A stretch of 9,062 bases of DNA from an uncultured Alphaproteobacteria bacterium (GCA_937950105.1 CALFEM010000573.1:1-9062), one strand, 5' to 3'; shown: positions 1 to 7,359, counted from the stretch's first letter. The notes: generated by a model from the letters alone, not told the origin. Numbers and translations are program-made.

Positions 1-279
1 ATCCGCGAGGAACTGCGGGCTGGCAAGACTCCGATTTCGGCCATCGACGCCGGCTTCACACGCGCCATGGTGACGATCGCCGACAGCCAGCTGACGACAC
101 TGGTGGCGGCCTTCATCATGTTCTGGCTCGGCTCCGGTCCGATCCGGGGCTTCGCGGTGACGCTGACCATCGGCATCTTCACCTCGATCTTCACCGCCGT
201 CACCGTGACGCGCCTGCTGATCTGGCTGTGGCTGCGCAACGCCAAGACCGGCAAGGGCAAGATCTCGGTGCCGATCTGA
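1..279 (+). CDS. secD: Protein translocase subunit SecD, C-terminal end (5'-partial)
   Basis: The reading frame is open from the first base of the window and ends at TGA 277-279, so only the last 92 residues are present and the start lies upstream. SecD is an inner-membrane subunit that, with SecF, uses the proton gradient to help release preproteins on the periplasmic side of SecYEG. The visible part has the conserved loop IDAGFTRAMVTIADSQLTTL followed by two hydrophobic segments (roughly the stretch AAFIMFWLGSGPI and then VTLTIGIFTSIFTAVTVTRLL), matching the end of the RND-like transmembrane domain, and a short basic cytoplasmic tail. The secF gene follows 63 bases downstream on the same strand, the usual order. 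Nothing looks damaged. The identification rests on family motifs plus the neighbouring secF. Confidence 0.95.
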   Translation: MREELRAGKTPISAIDAGFTRAMVTIADSQLTTLVAAFIMFWLGSGPIRGFAVTLTIGIFTSIFTAVTVTRLLIWLWLRNAKTGKGKISVPI

Positions 280-342
280 CGATCCAACGCTGCAGCGAAT
301 TCTGACGGGCCGGCGCGGCGCGCGGCCACGAGGGGCGACACG

Positions 343-1308
343 ATGTTCCTGGTTCCCGACTTCAAGGGTTTCGACTTCTTCCCGCACGGCACGCGCATCG
401 ACTTCATGCGCTGGAAGGGCATCTGCTTCGGCCTGTCGATCGTGGCGATGATCGTGTCGCTCGGTCTCGTCGCGGTGAAGGGGCTCAACTACGGCGTCGA
501 CTTCAAGGGCGGCTCGTTGATCGAGGTGCAGTCGAAGTCCGGCCCCGCCGATCTGACGGCGTTGCGCGACAAGCTCGGCGCGCTCGGGCTCGGCGACGTG
601 CAGGTGCAGACCATCGGCGCGCCGACCGACGTGCTGATCCGCATCGAGGAGCAGCCTGGCGGCGAGAAGGCGCAGCAGGAGACGCTGAACAAGGTCGTCG
701 CCGCCATCGGCTCGGGCTACGAGCAGCGCCGCGTCGAGGTGGTCGGTCCTGCGGTATCGAGCGAGCTCAGGATGACCGGCACCATCGCCGTGCTCGCGTC
801 GATCCTCGCCATCATCGTCTATGTCTGGTTCCGCTTCGAGTGGCAGTTCGCGCTCGGCACCGTCGTCGCGCTGGCGCACGACGTGCTGGTCACGGTCGGT
901 GTCTTCTCGCTGTTCCAGATGGAATTCGATCTTTCCATCGTCGCCGCGCTGCTGACCATTCTCGGCTACTCGGTCAACGATACCGTGGTGGTGTCGGACC
1001 GCATCCGCGAGAACCTGCGCAAGTACAAGAAGATGGAAATCAACGAGCTGCTCAACCTCTCGATCAACGAGACGCTGTCGCGCACCATCCTGACCGGCGC
1101 CACCACCATCGCCGTGCTGATCGCGCTCTACGTCTTCGGCGGCGATGTCATTCACAACTTCACCTTCGCCATGCTGTTCGGCGTCGTCGTCGGCACCTAC
1201 TCGTCGATCTTCGTCGGTGCGCCGCTGCTCGGCTACCTCGGCGTCAAGCGCGACTGGTCGGACATCGCCAAGGACGTCAAGAGCGGCGCCGCCGCGCGCA
1301 AAGCATGA
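343..1308 (+). CDS. secF: Protein translocase subunit SecF
   Basis: A 321-residue inner-membrane protein, the normal length for SecF. It partners SecD in proton-motive-force-driven completion of Sec-dependent export. Near the N-terminus is a first membrane helix (about residues 27-45), then the family signature YGVDFKGGSLIEV and a periplasmic domain (about 60-140). Five further helices follow from about residue 145. The RND-type core motif YSVNDTVVVSDRIRENLRK and the following NETLSRTILTG segment are both intact. ATG 343 is chosen because an AGGGG Shine-Dalgarno sequence lies about 8 bases upstream and the typical SecF N-terminus begins here. It sits 63 bases after secD and 22 bases before the Mth938 gene, so it is probably co-transcribed with both. 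Confidence 0.97.
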   Translation: MFLVPDFKGFDFFPHGTRIDFMRWKGICFGLSIVAMIVSLGLVAVKGLNYGVDFKGGSLIEVQSKSGPADLTALRDKLGALGLGDVQVQTIGAPTDVLIRIEEQPGGEKAQQETLNKVVAAIGSGYEQRRVEVVGPAVSSELRMTGTIAVLASILAIIVYVWFRFEWQFALGTVVALAHDVLVTVGVFSLFQMEFDLSIVAALLTILGYSVNDTVVVSDRIRENLRKYKKMEINELLNLSINETLSRTILTGATTIAVLIALYVFGGDVIHNFTFAMLFGVVVGTYSSIFVGAPLLGYLGVKRDWSDIAKDVKSGAAARKA

Positions 1309-1330
1309 GGCGTGCGCGGTGGGAGCTGAC

Positions 1331-1708
1331 ATGACCGACGCACCCGCCCGCTACCCGTATCCGGCGCCGATCGACAGCTATGGCAATGGCGGTTTCCGCT
1401 TCGCCGACATGAGCCACAAGGGCTCGATCCTGGCGCTGCCGAGCGGTGTCTACGCCTGGGACCCCGCCGATGCCGCGACGTTGACGCTCGCCGACATGGC
1501 ACGTGCGCTGGCGGAGGCAGGTCGCCTCGAGCATCTCCTGCTCGGCACCGGCAAGGAACTCGTCATTCCTCCGCGCGCCGTGCGCGACGCCTTCGCCGCG
1601 GCCTCGATCTCGCTCGAGCCGATGAGCACCGGCTCGGCCGCGCGGACCTACAATATCCTGCTCGGCGAGCGCCGAGCCGTCGGTGCCGCCTTGATCGCCG
1701 TGCAGTGA
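1331..1708 (+). CDS. Mth938 domain-containing protein (DUF498, NDUFAF3-like)
   Basis: A 125-residue soluble protein with the full Mth938/DUF498 fold signature: the N-terminal IDSYGNGGFRF and MSHKGSILALPSGVYAW segments, the central LLLGTGKEL loop, and the C-terminal MSTGSAARTYNILLGERR motif. The mitochondrial member of this family, NDUFAF3, helps assemble the peripheral arm of respiratory complex I; the bacterial function is not settled. ATG 1331 is preferred over longer in-frame starts (as far back as 1145) because those would overlap secF, and GGGAG lies about 6 bases upstream of 1331. It starts 22 bases after secF and ends 17 bases before the next start, as expected in an operon. Placement directly after secDF is, from memory, a recurrent alphaproteobacterial arrangement and suggests a link to membrane protein biogenesis (inference). 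Confidence 0.9.
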   Translation: MTDAPARYPYPAPIDSYGNGGFRFADMSHKGSILALPSGVYAWDPADAATLTLADMARALAEAGRLEHLLLGTGKELVIPPRAVRDAFAAASISLEPMSTGSAARTYNILLGERRAVGAALIAVQ

Positions 1709-1710
1709 CG

Positions 1711-1715
1711 GGAGG
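1711..1715 (+). promoter_or_regulatory. Ribosome binding site deciding the start of the membrane gene
   Basis: GGAGG lies 10 bases before ATG 1726. The longer in-frame start GTG 1705 would overlap the TGA of the preceding gene (1706-1708) and leave this site inside the coding region, so ATG 1726 is the better start. Confidence 0.6.
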
Positions 1716-1725
1716 AACGCGCCCC

Positions 1726-2292
1726 ATGCGCCAGGTTCTGAACAGTCCCGGATCGGCAAGCCTGCTCGGTACCGCCGCCGCGCTGCTGATACTGGCGTTC
1801 GCGGCGCTTTCGGCCGGGCTCGACATCGCGCAGGTCGGCGCGGCGTTGGCGCGCGTGTTGCACGTTCTCGCCGCCATCGTCTGGGGCGGCTTCATCGTGT
1901 TCGTCAACCTCGTCCAGCTCACCGCGCTGGCGGCCGCGTCGGATGCGGAGCGGCCGGTGATCGTGCGCCATGTCGTGCCGCGCACGGCGCGCGTGTTCGC
2001 GATTGCCGCCGATGTAACGCTGGCGACCGGCGTCGTGCTGACGCTGCCCGCTCACGCCACGCTCGCCGCGCGTCCGCTGCTGCTCGCGGGGATTCTCGGC
2101 GGCCTCGCCATGTGGGCCATCGTGCGCTTCGTGCTGAAGCCGGCGGTGGCGATCGTCACGGGTGCGCGCACCGCGAGTGACCCGGAGCGGGCAGCGGCGC
2201 GCGGCCGCATCGCGCTCTACGCGCGCATCAATCTCGTGCTGCTGCTGCCGGTGACGACGGCGATGCTGCTCGGCGCGCACGGGTTCGGTTGA
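1726..2292 (+). CDS. Small multi-pass membrane protein, PuuD/CopD-like
   Basis: A 188-residue protein with about five hydrophobic segments (near residues 11-32, 40-65, 88-108, 115-137 and 168-185). The second contains RVLHVLAAIVWGGFIVFVNLV with His46, which resembles the conserved HVxAGIxWIG segment of PuuD (urate oxidase N-terminal membrane domain) and CopD-like proteins. The last, ARINLVLLLPVTTAMLLGAH, resembles the PuuD HNTYLSxPVxFxMISNH segment that closes that domain. It is much shorter than PuuD and has no visible cytochrome c CxxCH motif, so a urate hydroxylase role is not supported. The histidines at 46 and 185 could be heme or metal ligands (inference). It lies between the Mth938 gene (17 bases upstream) and the synthase-like gene (12 bases downstream), so it is presumably in the same operon. 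The function is unknown; the family relation is moderately supported. Confidence 0.75.
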   Translation: MRQVLNSPGSASLLGTAAALLILAFAALSAGLDIAQVGAALARVLHVLAAIVWGGFIVFVNLVQLTALAAASDAERPVIVRHVVPRTARVFAIAADVTLATGVVLTLPAHATLAARPLLLAGILGGLAMWAIVRFVLKPAVAIVTGARTASDPERAAARGRIALYARINLVLLLPVTTAMLLGAHGFG

Positions 2293-2296
2293 GGAG
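2291..2296 (+). promoter_or_regulatory. Ribosome binding site overlapping the upstream stop codon
   Basis: GAGGAG shares two bases with the TGA of the membrane gene (2290-2292) and stands 8 bases before GTG 2305. It is only 2 bases before the alternative GTG 2299, too close for normal initiation. This supports GTG 2305 as the start of the synthase-like gene and suggests translational coupling. Confidence 0.55.
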
Positions 2297-2304
2297 CAGT
2301 GCGG

Positions 2305-3060
2305 GTGAGCAACCCCATGGCCGAGCCGGGCACGCGCGCCATCATCGTCGAGGCGGCGCGGGCACACGCGTTCGACCTCTACCTGTCGGCGCTGCTGGCG
2401 CCCGCGTCGGCGCGCGACGATCTCATCGTGCTGGCGGCGTTCGAGGGTGAGATCGACCGCATTCCGCACGTCGTCAGCGAGCCGCTGCTGGCCGACATCC
2501 GTCTGCAATGGTGGCGCGACGTCATCGCGTCGGCGGGCAAGGCCGATGGCACCGGCAACCCGATCGCCGACGCTCTCGCAGATGTGATCGCGCGCCGGGG
2601 ACTGGATGGCGACGGCCTGATCGCGAGCATCGATGCACGGGCACCGCGTGACGCGGCCGCCGAGGCGACACCGGCCGGGCAGCGCCTGCTGGCGACGGAT
2701 GCCGCTGCCATGCACCGCGCCTTGCGCGTGCTGCAGGCCACGCCGGCTGGCGGCAATGATGCAGCTTTCCTCGACGCGGCAGGTCTCGCGGTGACCGAGG
2801 CGCGCGAGGCGATGAGCACGGAGGGCAACGACGCTGCCGCCGCTGCCACTGCCATGCGCGCGCGCGGTCATCTCGAGCATGCGCGCTCGCTCGCCGGAAA
2901 AAGCAGACGTGATCTGCGGCTATCGGCGCTTCCCGTTGCCCTCGTAGAGCCCTATTTGCGCGCTTGGGAGAAAGCACGACGTTCCAGAGGGCAAGCCATG
3001 ATCGTGCCGATCGCGCGCGTGTGGCGGCTGTGGTGGTTCGCGCGCATCGGCCGGATGTGA
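2305..3060 (+). CDS. Squalene/phytoene synthase-like protein, divergent (NDUFAF6-like)
   Basis: A 251-residue protein from GTG 2305 (chosen from ribosome-site spacing; GTG 2299 and ATG 2317 are in-frame alternatives). The N-terminal third matches the trans-isoprenyl diphosphate synthase family as seen in bacterial NDUFAF6-like proteins: FDLYLSALLAPASARDDLIVLAAF at about residues 23-46 and VVSEPLLADIRLQWWRDVI at about 56-74. The C-terminal part GHLEHARSL and ALPVALVEPYL also fits. True synthases carry two DxxxD magnesium-binding motifs; at the first position only EGEIDR is seen, and no second motif or RxxGxxYxP segment is recognisable. The central region is alanine-rich and seems some tens of residues shorter than in relatives. 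Synthase activity is therefore doubtful, and a role in complex I biogenesis like mitochondrial NDUFAF6 is inferred from family and from the Mth938 neighbour. Confidence 0.82.
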   Translation: MSNPMAEPGTRAIIVEAARAHAFDLYLSALLAPASARDDLIVLAAFEGEIDRIPHVVSEPLLADIRLQWWRDVIASAGKADGTGNPIADALADVIARRGLDGDGLIASIDARAPRDAAAEATPAGQRLLATDAAAMHRALRVLQATPAGGNDAAFLDAAGLAVTEAREAMSTEGNDAAAAATAMRARGHLEHARSLAGKSRRDLRLSALPVALVEPYLRAWEKARRSRGQAMIVPIARVWRLWWFARIGRM

Positions 3061-3105
3061 ACTCGTGGCTCGCTTGCGCGCGCACCAGGAAGCGGAAGAG
3101 GCGAC

Positions 3106-5262
3106 ATGACGTTTGGCGAGACACGTGGCACGTCACGTGCCGGAAAGTCTCCCGGTGCATCGGCCCTCGCGTTGGTGCTCGTGGTGGCAGCGGCGTTCGC
3201 GCCGGAGGTGTCGGCGCAGGATCGCTATGCGCCCGAAGGGCCGATCATCCTGGCGCCATTGCCCGATGCGGCGCCCGCGGGTGGCGCCGATGTTCCGGCC
3301 CCGTCTGCAACGGACCCGCGTGCGGCGAAGGGTATCGATGCCGACAGCATCGGCCGCATCATCGAGCAGGCCCCCGCGAGCGAGCCCGGCGCCATGCCGC
3401 CGGCCGAAGCGCTCGCCGCCGCGCGTATCGTATGGCGCGTCGACAATCCGTTCCGCTTCTTCACCGATCCGAAGGCGACGGCGGTGCATCGCGCCACCTT
3501 CGAATCTCTCGACGCCAGCGAGCGTGCGACACCGGTGCTGTCGGCAGAACGCGCGCTGGCACAGCGTCATCCCGAAGGCTGGGCCGCGACCATGATCGGC
3601 CAGAGCTGCTGGGACGATCAGCGCAACCGTCATGCGTGCAAGGCCTACGACGACTACATCAACCCTGCATCGCACGGCGTGCGCGTGTCGCTTGCGGGAG
3701 TCGCGGACGCCGCGGCGATCGAATGCCAATGGTCGAGTGTGCCGAAGGGCGCCGGCGGGGCGCCGACGACCGTGCTTCAGCCGTGCGATAAATCACTGCT
3801 GATCGAAGTGCCGTATCCCGACGGCAGCGACGTGCTCGTTTCGATCGGCGGAGTCGAAATCGCACGCCAGGGAATCGCCGTTCGCGACCTGCTGATCGTC
3901 GGCATGGGGGACAGCTTCGCCTCGGGCGAGGGCAACCCGGATGTGCCGGTGCGCTTCTCGCGCGAGCGCTCGGCGGTCTACGGCGGCGCCAAGTCTGAGC
4001 CGACCGCCGTCGGCGGCTATCCGGCGCGCGTCGGCAACTGGAAGCGCATCGGCGACAAGAACTTCATCAAGGAGAACGCGCGCTGGCTCGATCAGGCGTG
4101 CCACCGCTCGCTCTATTCGCATCAGGCGCGCGCGGCCCTGCAACTCGCCGTCGAGGAACCGCATCGCGCGATCACGTATGTCGGGCTCGCCTGCTCGGGC
4201 GCGGAGGTCACCGAAGGGCTGTTCCTGAGGTACAAGGGCAACGAGTGGGTGCCCAATCCGCCGGAGCTGTCGCAGATCTCGGCGGCGGCGGCGGCGCAGT
4301 GCGGCAACGACAGGGCCGAGCCGCAGGATCTGCCCGAGGCGTACCACATGAAGGGCGCGGTGCAGGAGCTGCAGGGTGGGCTCGTGCTCTCCAAATGCCC
4401 GGTCGAGAAATCGCGCAAGATCGATCTGGCGTTCGTGTCGATCGGCGGCAACGACATCGGCTTTGCCCGCATTCTCGCGAATGCCATCCTCACCGACCAG
4501 TCGCTGCTGCGCAAGCTCGGCGGCTGGTTCGGACAGGTGCACGGGCAGACAGCGGCGGCGGCGCTCATGGGCGCGCTCGACGAGCGCTACAAGTCGCTCA
4601 ATCGCGCCATGCACAACATCCTGCACGTGCCGTGGTCCGAGAGTGATCGCATACTGCTCACCGGCTATCCCGGACTCGCGCTGCTCGGCGACGGCAGCGG
4701 CGTCTGCCCGGATGGAGCGGCGGGCATGGACGTGGTCGCCGACTTTTCACTCAGCGCGGCGAAGGTGCGCGAGGGCGTCTGGATTTCCGACAAGCTCAAC
4801 CGCATCATGAAAGACAGCGCGCGCCAGCACGGCTGGACGTTCGTCGAGGCGCACCGCAAGGCCTTCATCGATCGCGGGTTGTGCGCCGGCTTCTCCGACA
4901 ATGCGCTCTCGATCGCCGATGACTTGAGGCTGCCGCGCTTCGTCGATGGCAAATGGGTGCCCTATAACCCGGCCGACTATCCGCCCTATGCGCCGCGCCA
5001 GCGCTGGTTCCGCACGCCGAACGACGCCTTCCTGACGGGCAATTTCCACGTGTCGGCGTCACTGCTTCAGAAGGCGCTGAAGCTCGAGAGCCTGTCGTGG
5101 TTCCAGCTCGTGCTCGCTGCAACGTACTCCGGGGCCTTCCACCCGACCGCCGAGGGCCACGCGGCCATCGCCGACGCTGTCGTGGAGCAGGCGCGGGCCG
5201 TGCTCGCCGCGCGCGGACAGGGCGGCCACGTGCAGCGCTCAGAGCTGGCAGTGCCGCGTTAG
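3106..5262 (+). CDS. Exported SGNH/GDSL-family hydrolase with large N-terminal domain
   Basis: A 718-residue protein. Residues 1-37 form a signal peptide: a basic start, a hydrophobic core ALALVLVVAAAF and a VSA|QD cleavage site. After a Pro/Ala-rich linker, residues about 105-260 form an N-terminal region I do not recognise, probably beta-rich near its end. The SGNH core then shows block I GMGDSFASGEG with nucleophile Ser270, a YVGLACSGAEV segment, block III IGGND (Asn449, oxyanion hole) and block V FHPTAEGH with catalytic His685. This arrangement suggests a secreted or periplasmic esterase/lipase of the broad SGNH group; the substrate cannot be told. Ten cysteines, all after the signal peptide, suggest disulfide bonds and agree with export. 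ATG 3106 has GAAGAGG upstream. It begins 45 bases after the synthase-like gene, so it may share that transcript. Confidence 0.88.
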   Translation: MTFGETRGTSRAGKSPGASALALVLVVAAAFAPEVSAQDRYAPEGPIILAPLPDAAPAGGADVPAPSATDPRAAKGIDADSIGRIIEQAPASEPGAMPPAEALAAARIVWRVDNPFRFFTDPKATAVHRATFESLDASERATPVLSAERALAQRHPEGWAATMIGQSCWDDQRNRHACKAYDDYINPASHGVRVSLAGVADAAAIECQWSSVPKGAGGAPTTVLQPCDKSLLIEVPYPDGSDVLVSIGGVEIARQGIAVRDLLIVGMGDSFASGEGNPDVPVRFSRERSAVYGGAKSEPTAVGGYPARVGNWKRIGDKNFIKENARWLDQACHRSLYSHQARAALQLAVEEPHRAITYVGLACSGAEVTEGLFLRYKGNEWVPNPPELSQISAAAAAQCGNDRAEPQDLPEAYHMKGAVQELQGGLVLSKCPVEKSRKIDLAFVSIGGNDIGFARILANAILTDQSLLRKLGGWFGQVHGQTAAAALMGALDERYKSLNRAMHNILHVPWSESDRILLTGYPGLALLGDGSGVCPDGAAGMDVVADFSLSAAKVREGVWISDKLNRIMKDSARQHGWTFVEAHRKAFIDRGLCAGFSDNALSIADDLRLPRFVDGKWVPYNPADYPPYAPRQRWFRTPNDAFLTGNFHVSASLLQKALKLESLSWFQLVLAATYSGAFHPTAEGHAAIADAVVEQARAVLAARGQGGHVQRSELAVPR

Positions 5263-5288
5263 TATCTCTTGTTTCCGCCGATTCACGC

Positions 5289-5347
5289 CGCGCGCGATAG
5301 GGCGCGCGACGATCGGGGCGGGGCACGCCCCGAGCCGACCTGGCTCG
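5289..5347 (+). other. Three GC-rich hairpins between the SGNH and DUF2059 genes
   Basis: The 160-base gap 5263-5422 holds three perfect inverted repeats: 5289-5295 with 5302-5308 (CGCGCGC/GCGCGCG), 5313-5320 with 5326-5333 (TCGGGGCG/CGCCCCGA, loop GGGCA), and 5331-5336 with 5342-5347 (CGAGCC/GGCTCG). The second and third share bases 5331-5333, so their complete forms cannot coexist. None is followed by a T-run, so a classical intrinsic terminator is not supported. They may act in Rho-dependent termination or RNA stability after the SGNH gene, or lie in the leader of the DUF2059 gene. I see no convincing -35/-10 pair here. Confidence 0.5.
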
Positions 5348-5422
5348 GCCAGGGGCTCGTCGTGGCGGACGCTTTGGCCTATGCTCGCACGCTCGACGAT
5401 CTGCCCGAGCCGGAGAACCCCC

Positions 5423-5914
5423 ATGATGTCCCGATCTGTCGCTTGCATCGTAGTGGCCGTCCTGACGCTTGCGTCGCCAGTTTACGCGCAGGACGCAAAG
5501 CCAGCTGCTGCTGATGCCGCGCGCATCGAGGCGGCCAAGGAACTGATCGACGTGACGGGCGCGCGCAAGCAGATCGAGTTGATGCTCGACGTGATGAAGC
5601 AGAGCTTCGGCAAGGGCGTTCGTGAGAAGGGCGATCCGGCGGTGGCGGCGCGCCTCGAGAGTGACTTCCAGGCCTTCAGCCAGAAGTTCCAGGGCTATCG
5701 CGAGAAGATGGTCGACGAGTTTGCCGCACTCTATGCCGAGAAGTTCTCCGCCGAGGAGTTGAAGGAGGTGACGGCGTTCTATCGCTCGGGCGCCGGCGCC
5801 AAGTTCATCGCCACGATGCCCGAGCTGATGCAGCGTGGCGGCGAGATCGGCCAGCGCTATGGCATCATGGCGATGCGCGATCTCGACGCCATCAACAAGG
5901 GGCAGGCGCGGTGA
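5423..5914 (+). CDS. DUF2059 domain-containing exported protein
   Basis: A 163-residue protein with an N-terminal signal peptide (residues 1-22, cleavage VYA|QD). The mature part is helical and charged. It contains the DUF2059 signature near residues 93-130: YREKMVDEFAALYAEKFSAE, then ELKEVTAFYRSGAGAKFIA, then MPELM. The function of DUF2059 is unknown; members are predicted periplasmic proteins. ATG 5423 (or the adjacent ATG 5426) is chosen because GGAGA at 5412-5416 is correctly spaced and the signal peptide starts here; an in-frame upstream start at 5381 would place charged residues before it. It ends 23 bases before the glutathione reductase gene, so the two are probably one operon. From memory, this pair is commonly found together in Rhizobiales, often after rpiA, which is not next to it here. 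Confidence 0.9.
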   Translation: MMSRSVACIVVAVLTLASPVYAQDAKPAAADAARIEAAKELIDVTGARKQIELMLDVMKQSFGKGVREKGDPAVAARLESDFQAFSQKFQGYREKMVDEFAALYAEKFSAEELKEVTAFYRSGAGAKFIATMPELMQRGGEIGQRYGIMAMRDLDAINKGQAR

Positions 5915-5937
5915 GGTGAAGCCTGCCGCGGGGGATC

Positions 5938-7305
5938 ATGAGCATGAGTGAATACGACTACGATCTCGTCGTCATCGGCGGCGGTTCTGGCGGCGTGCGT
6001 GCGGCGCGCATCTCGGCCGGCTATGGCGCACGCGTGGCGCTGGCCGAGGCCGACCGCTTCGGCGGCACCTGCGTCATTCGCGGGTGTGTGCCGAAGAAGC
6101 TGCTCGTCTACGCGAGCCGCTTTGCCGACGAATTCGACGACGCCAAAGGCTTCGGCTGGACGCTACCCGCGACGCCGTCGTTCGACTGGGCGAGTCTCAT
6201 CGCGGCCAAGGACAAGGAGATCGCGCGGCTCGAGGGCGCCTATCGCAACACGCTGCAGAACGCTGGCGTGACGACCTTCGCCGAGCGCGCCGAGATCGAC
6301 GGGCCGCACGCTGTTCGCCTCGCCTCGGGTCGCGTGCTGACAGCCGAGCGCATCCTGATCGCAACCGGCGGCGCGCCATGGATCGACGACGCTCTCGTCG
6401 GCAAGGAGCACGTCATCACCTCCGACGAAGCGTTTCATCTGACCGAACTGCCGGACCATATCGTCATCGTCGGCGGCGGCTATATCGCGGTCGAGTTCGC
6501 CGGCATCTTCGCCGGGCTCGGCTCGCAGGTGACGCTGGTCTATCGCGGTGACAAGATCCTGCGCGGCTTCGACGACGATCTGCGCGACGGCCTCACCGAA
6601 GCCTATGGCAAGCGCGGCATCCGCATTGTCACGGAGCGCAACGTCGTGAAGGTCGAGAAGGCGGGCACGGGGCTCGTCGCGCATCTCGACGACGGCACGA
6701 CGCTCGACGCGAGCACGGTGATGTATGCGACCGGGCGGCGGCCCAAGGTGCAGGGCCTCGGGCTCGAGGCGCTCGGCATCGCGCGCGGCTGGAACGGTCA
6801 CGTGGTCGTGGACGAGGAGTTCCGCTCCAGCGTGCCGTCGATCCATGCGGTCGGCGACGTCACCGATCATCCGCAGCTGACGCCCGTGGCCATCCGCGAC
6901 GGTCACGCGCTGGCCGACCGGCTCTATGGCAGCAAGGTGCGCGACATCGACTACGAGAACATCCCGACGGCGGTGTTCTCGACGCCGGAGATCGGCACGG
7001 TCGGATTGCCGGAGCATCTCGCCAGCGAGCGCTGTCCCGTCCTGGACGTCTATATTGCGCGCTTCCGGCCCATGAAGGCGACGCTCGCGGGGCGCGACGA
7101 ACGCACCATCATGAAGCTGATCGTCGACGCGGAAAGCGACCGCGTGATCGGCTGCCACGTGCTCGGACCGGATGCCGGCGAGATCGTGCAGATGGCGGCG
7201 ATCGCGCTGAGACTGAATGCGACGAAGGCGCAGTTCGACGCCACCATGCCGCTGCATCCGAGCGCGGCGGAAGAACTGGTGACGATGCGTACGAAGCGGA
7301 AGTGA
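5938..7305 (+). CDS. gor: Glutathione-disulfide reductase
   Basis: A 455-residue cytoplasmic flavoenzyme of normal length that reduces glutathione disulfide to two glutathione using NADPH. The FAD-binding GGGSGG motif is at residues 14-19. The redox-active disulfide motif GGTCVIRGCVPKK gives Cys45 and Cys50. A second nucleotide-binding motif GGGYIAVEF begins at residue 179, and Arg203 and Arg209 in YRGDKILRGFD match the arginines that bind the NADPH 2'-phosphate in glutathione reductases, which argues against an NADH-linked dihydrolipoamide dehydrogenase. The C-terminal dimerisation domain ends with LHPSAAEE, giving the catalytic His440-Glu445 pair. ATG 5938 has a GGGGGA sequence close upstream; ATG 5944 is an alternative start. 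It follows the DUF2059 gene by 23 bases. Confidence 0.95.
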   Translation: MSMSEYDYDLVVIGGGSGGVRAARISAGYGARVALAEADRFGGTCVIRGCVPKKLLVYASRFADEFDDAKGFGWTLPATPSFDWASLIAAKDKEIARLEGAYRNTLQNAGVTTFAERAEIDGPHAVRLASGRVLTAERILIATGGAPWIDDALVGKEHVITSDEAFHLTELPDHIVIVGGGYIAVEFAGIFAGLGSQVTLVYRGDKILRGFDDDLRDGLTEAYGKRGIRIVTERNVVKVEKAGTGLVAHLDDGTTLDASTVMYATGRRPKVQGLGLEALGIARGWNGHVVVDEEFRSSVPSIHAVGDVTDHPQLTPVAIRDGHALADRLYGSKVRDIDYENIPTAVFSTPEIGTVGLPEHLASERCPVLDVYIARFRPMKATLAGRDERTIMKLIVDAESDRVIGCHVLGPDAGEIVQMAAIALRLNATKAQFDATMPLHPSAAEELVTMRTKRK

Positions 7306-7318
7306 AGGTCGAGGGGCA

Positions 7319-7332
7319 GCGCCGACAGGCGC
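7319..7332 (+). other. Small hairpin shortly after gor
   Basis: GCGCC (7319-7323) and GGCGC (7328-7332) form a 5-bp stem around the loop GACA, 13 bases after the gor stop codon. A second 5-bp stem follows (GTGAC 7338-7342 with GTCAC 7348-7352). There is no T-run, so this is at best a weak or Rho-assisted terminator. Confidence 0.25.
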
Positions 7333-7359
7333 AAACTGTGACGTGCGGTCACCCACATT

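Noticed and set aside
840..1334. Plus-strand frame of 164 codons within secF
   Set aside because: It is Arg-rich, out of frame with intact SecF motifs, and has no family resemblance.
1648..2880. Minus-strand open frame of 410 codons opposite the membrane and synthase-like genes
   Set aside because: It is very rich in Arg, His and Gln with no recognisable domain, as expected for the antisense of high-GC coding sequence, and it lies opposite frames with clear family motifs.
3793..4626. Minus-strand open frame of 277 codons opposite the SGNH hydrolase
   Set aside because: It is a compositional shadow of the SGNH catalytic region; no ribosome site or motif supports it.
5313..5333. Intrinsic (rho-independent) terminator
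   Set aside because: The stem is strong, but GAGCCGACC follows instead of a T-run, so it does not meet the definition.
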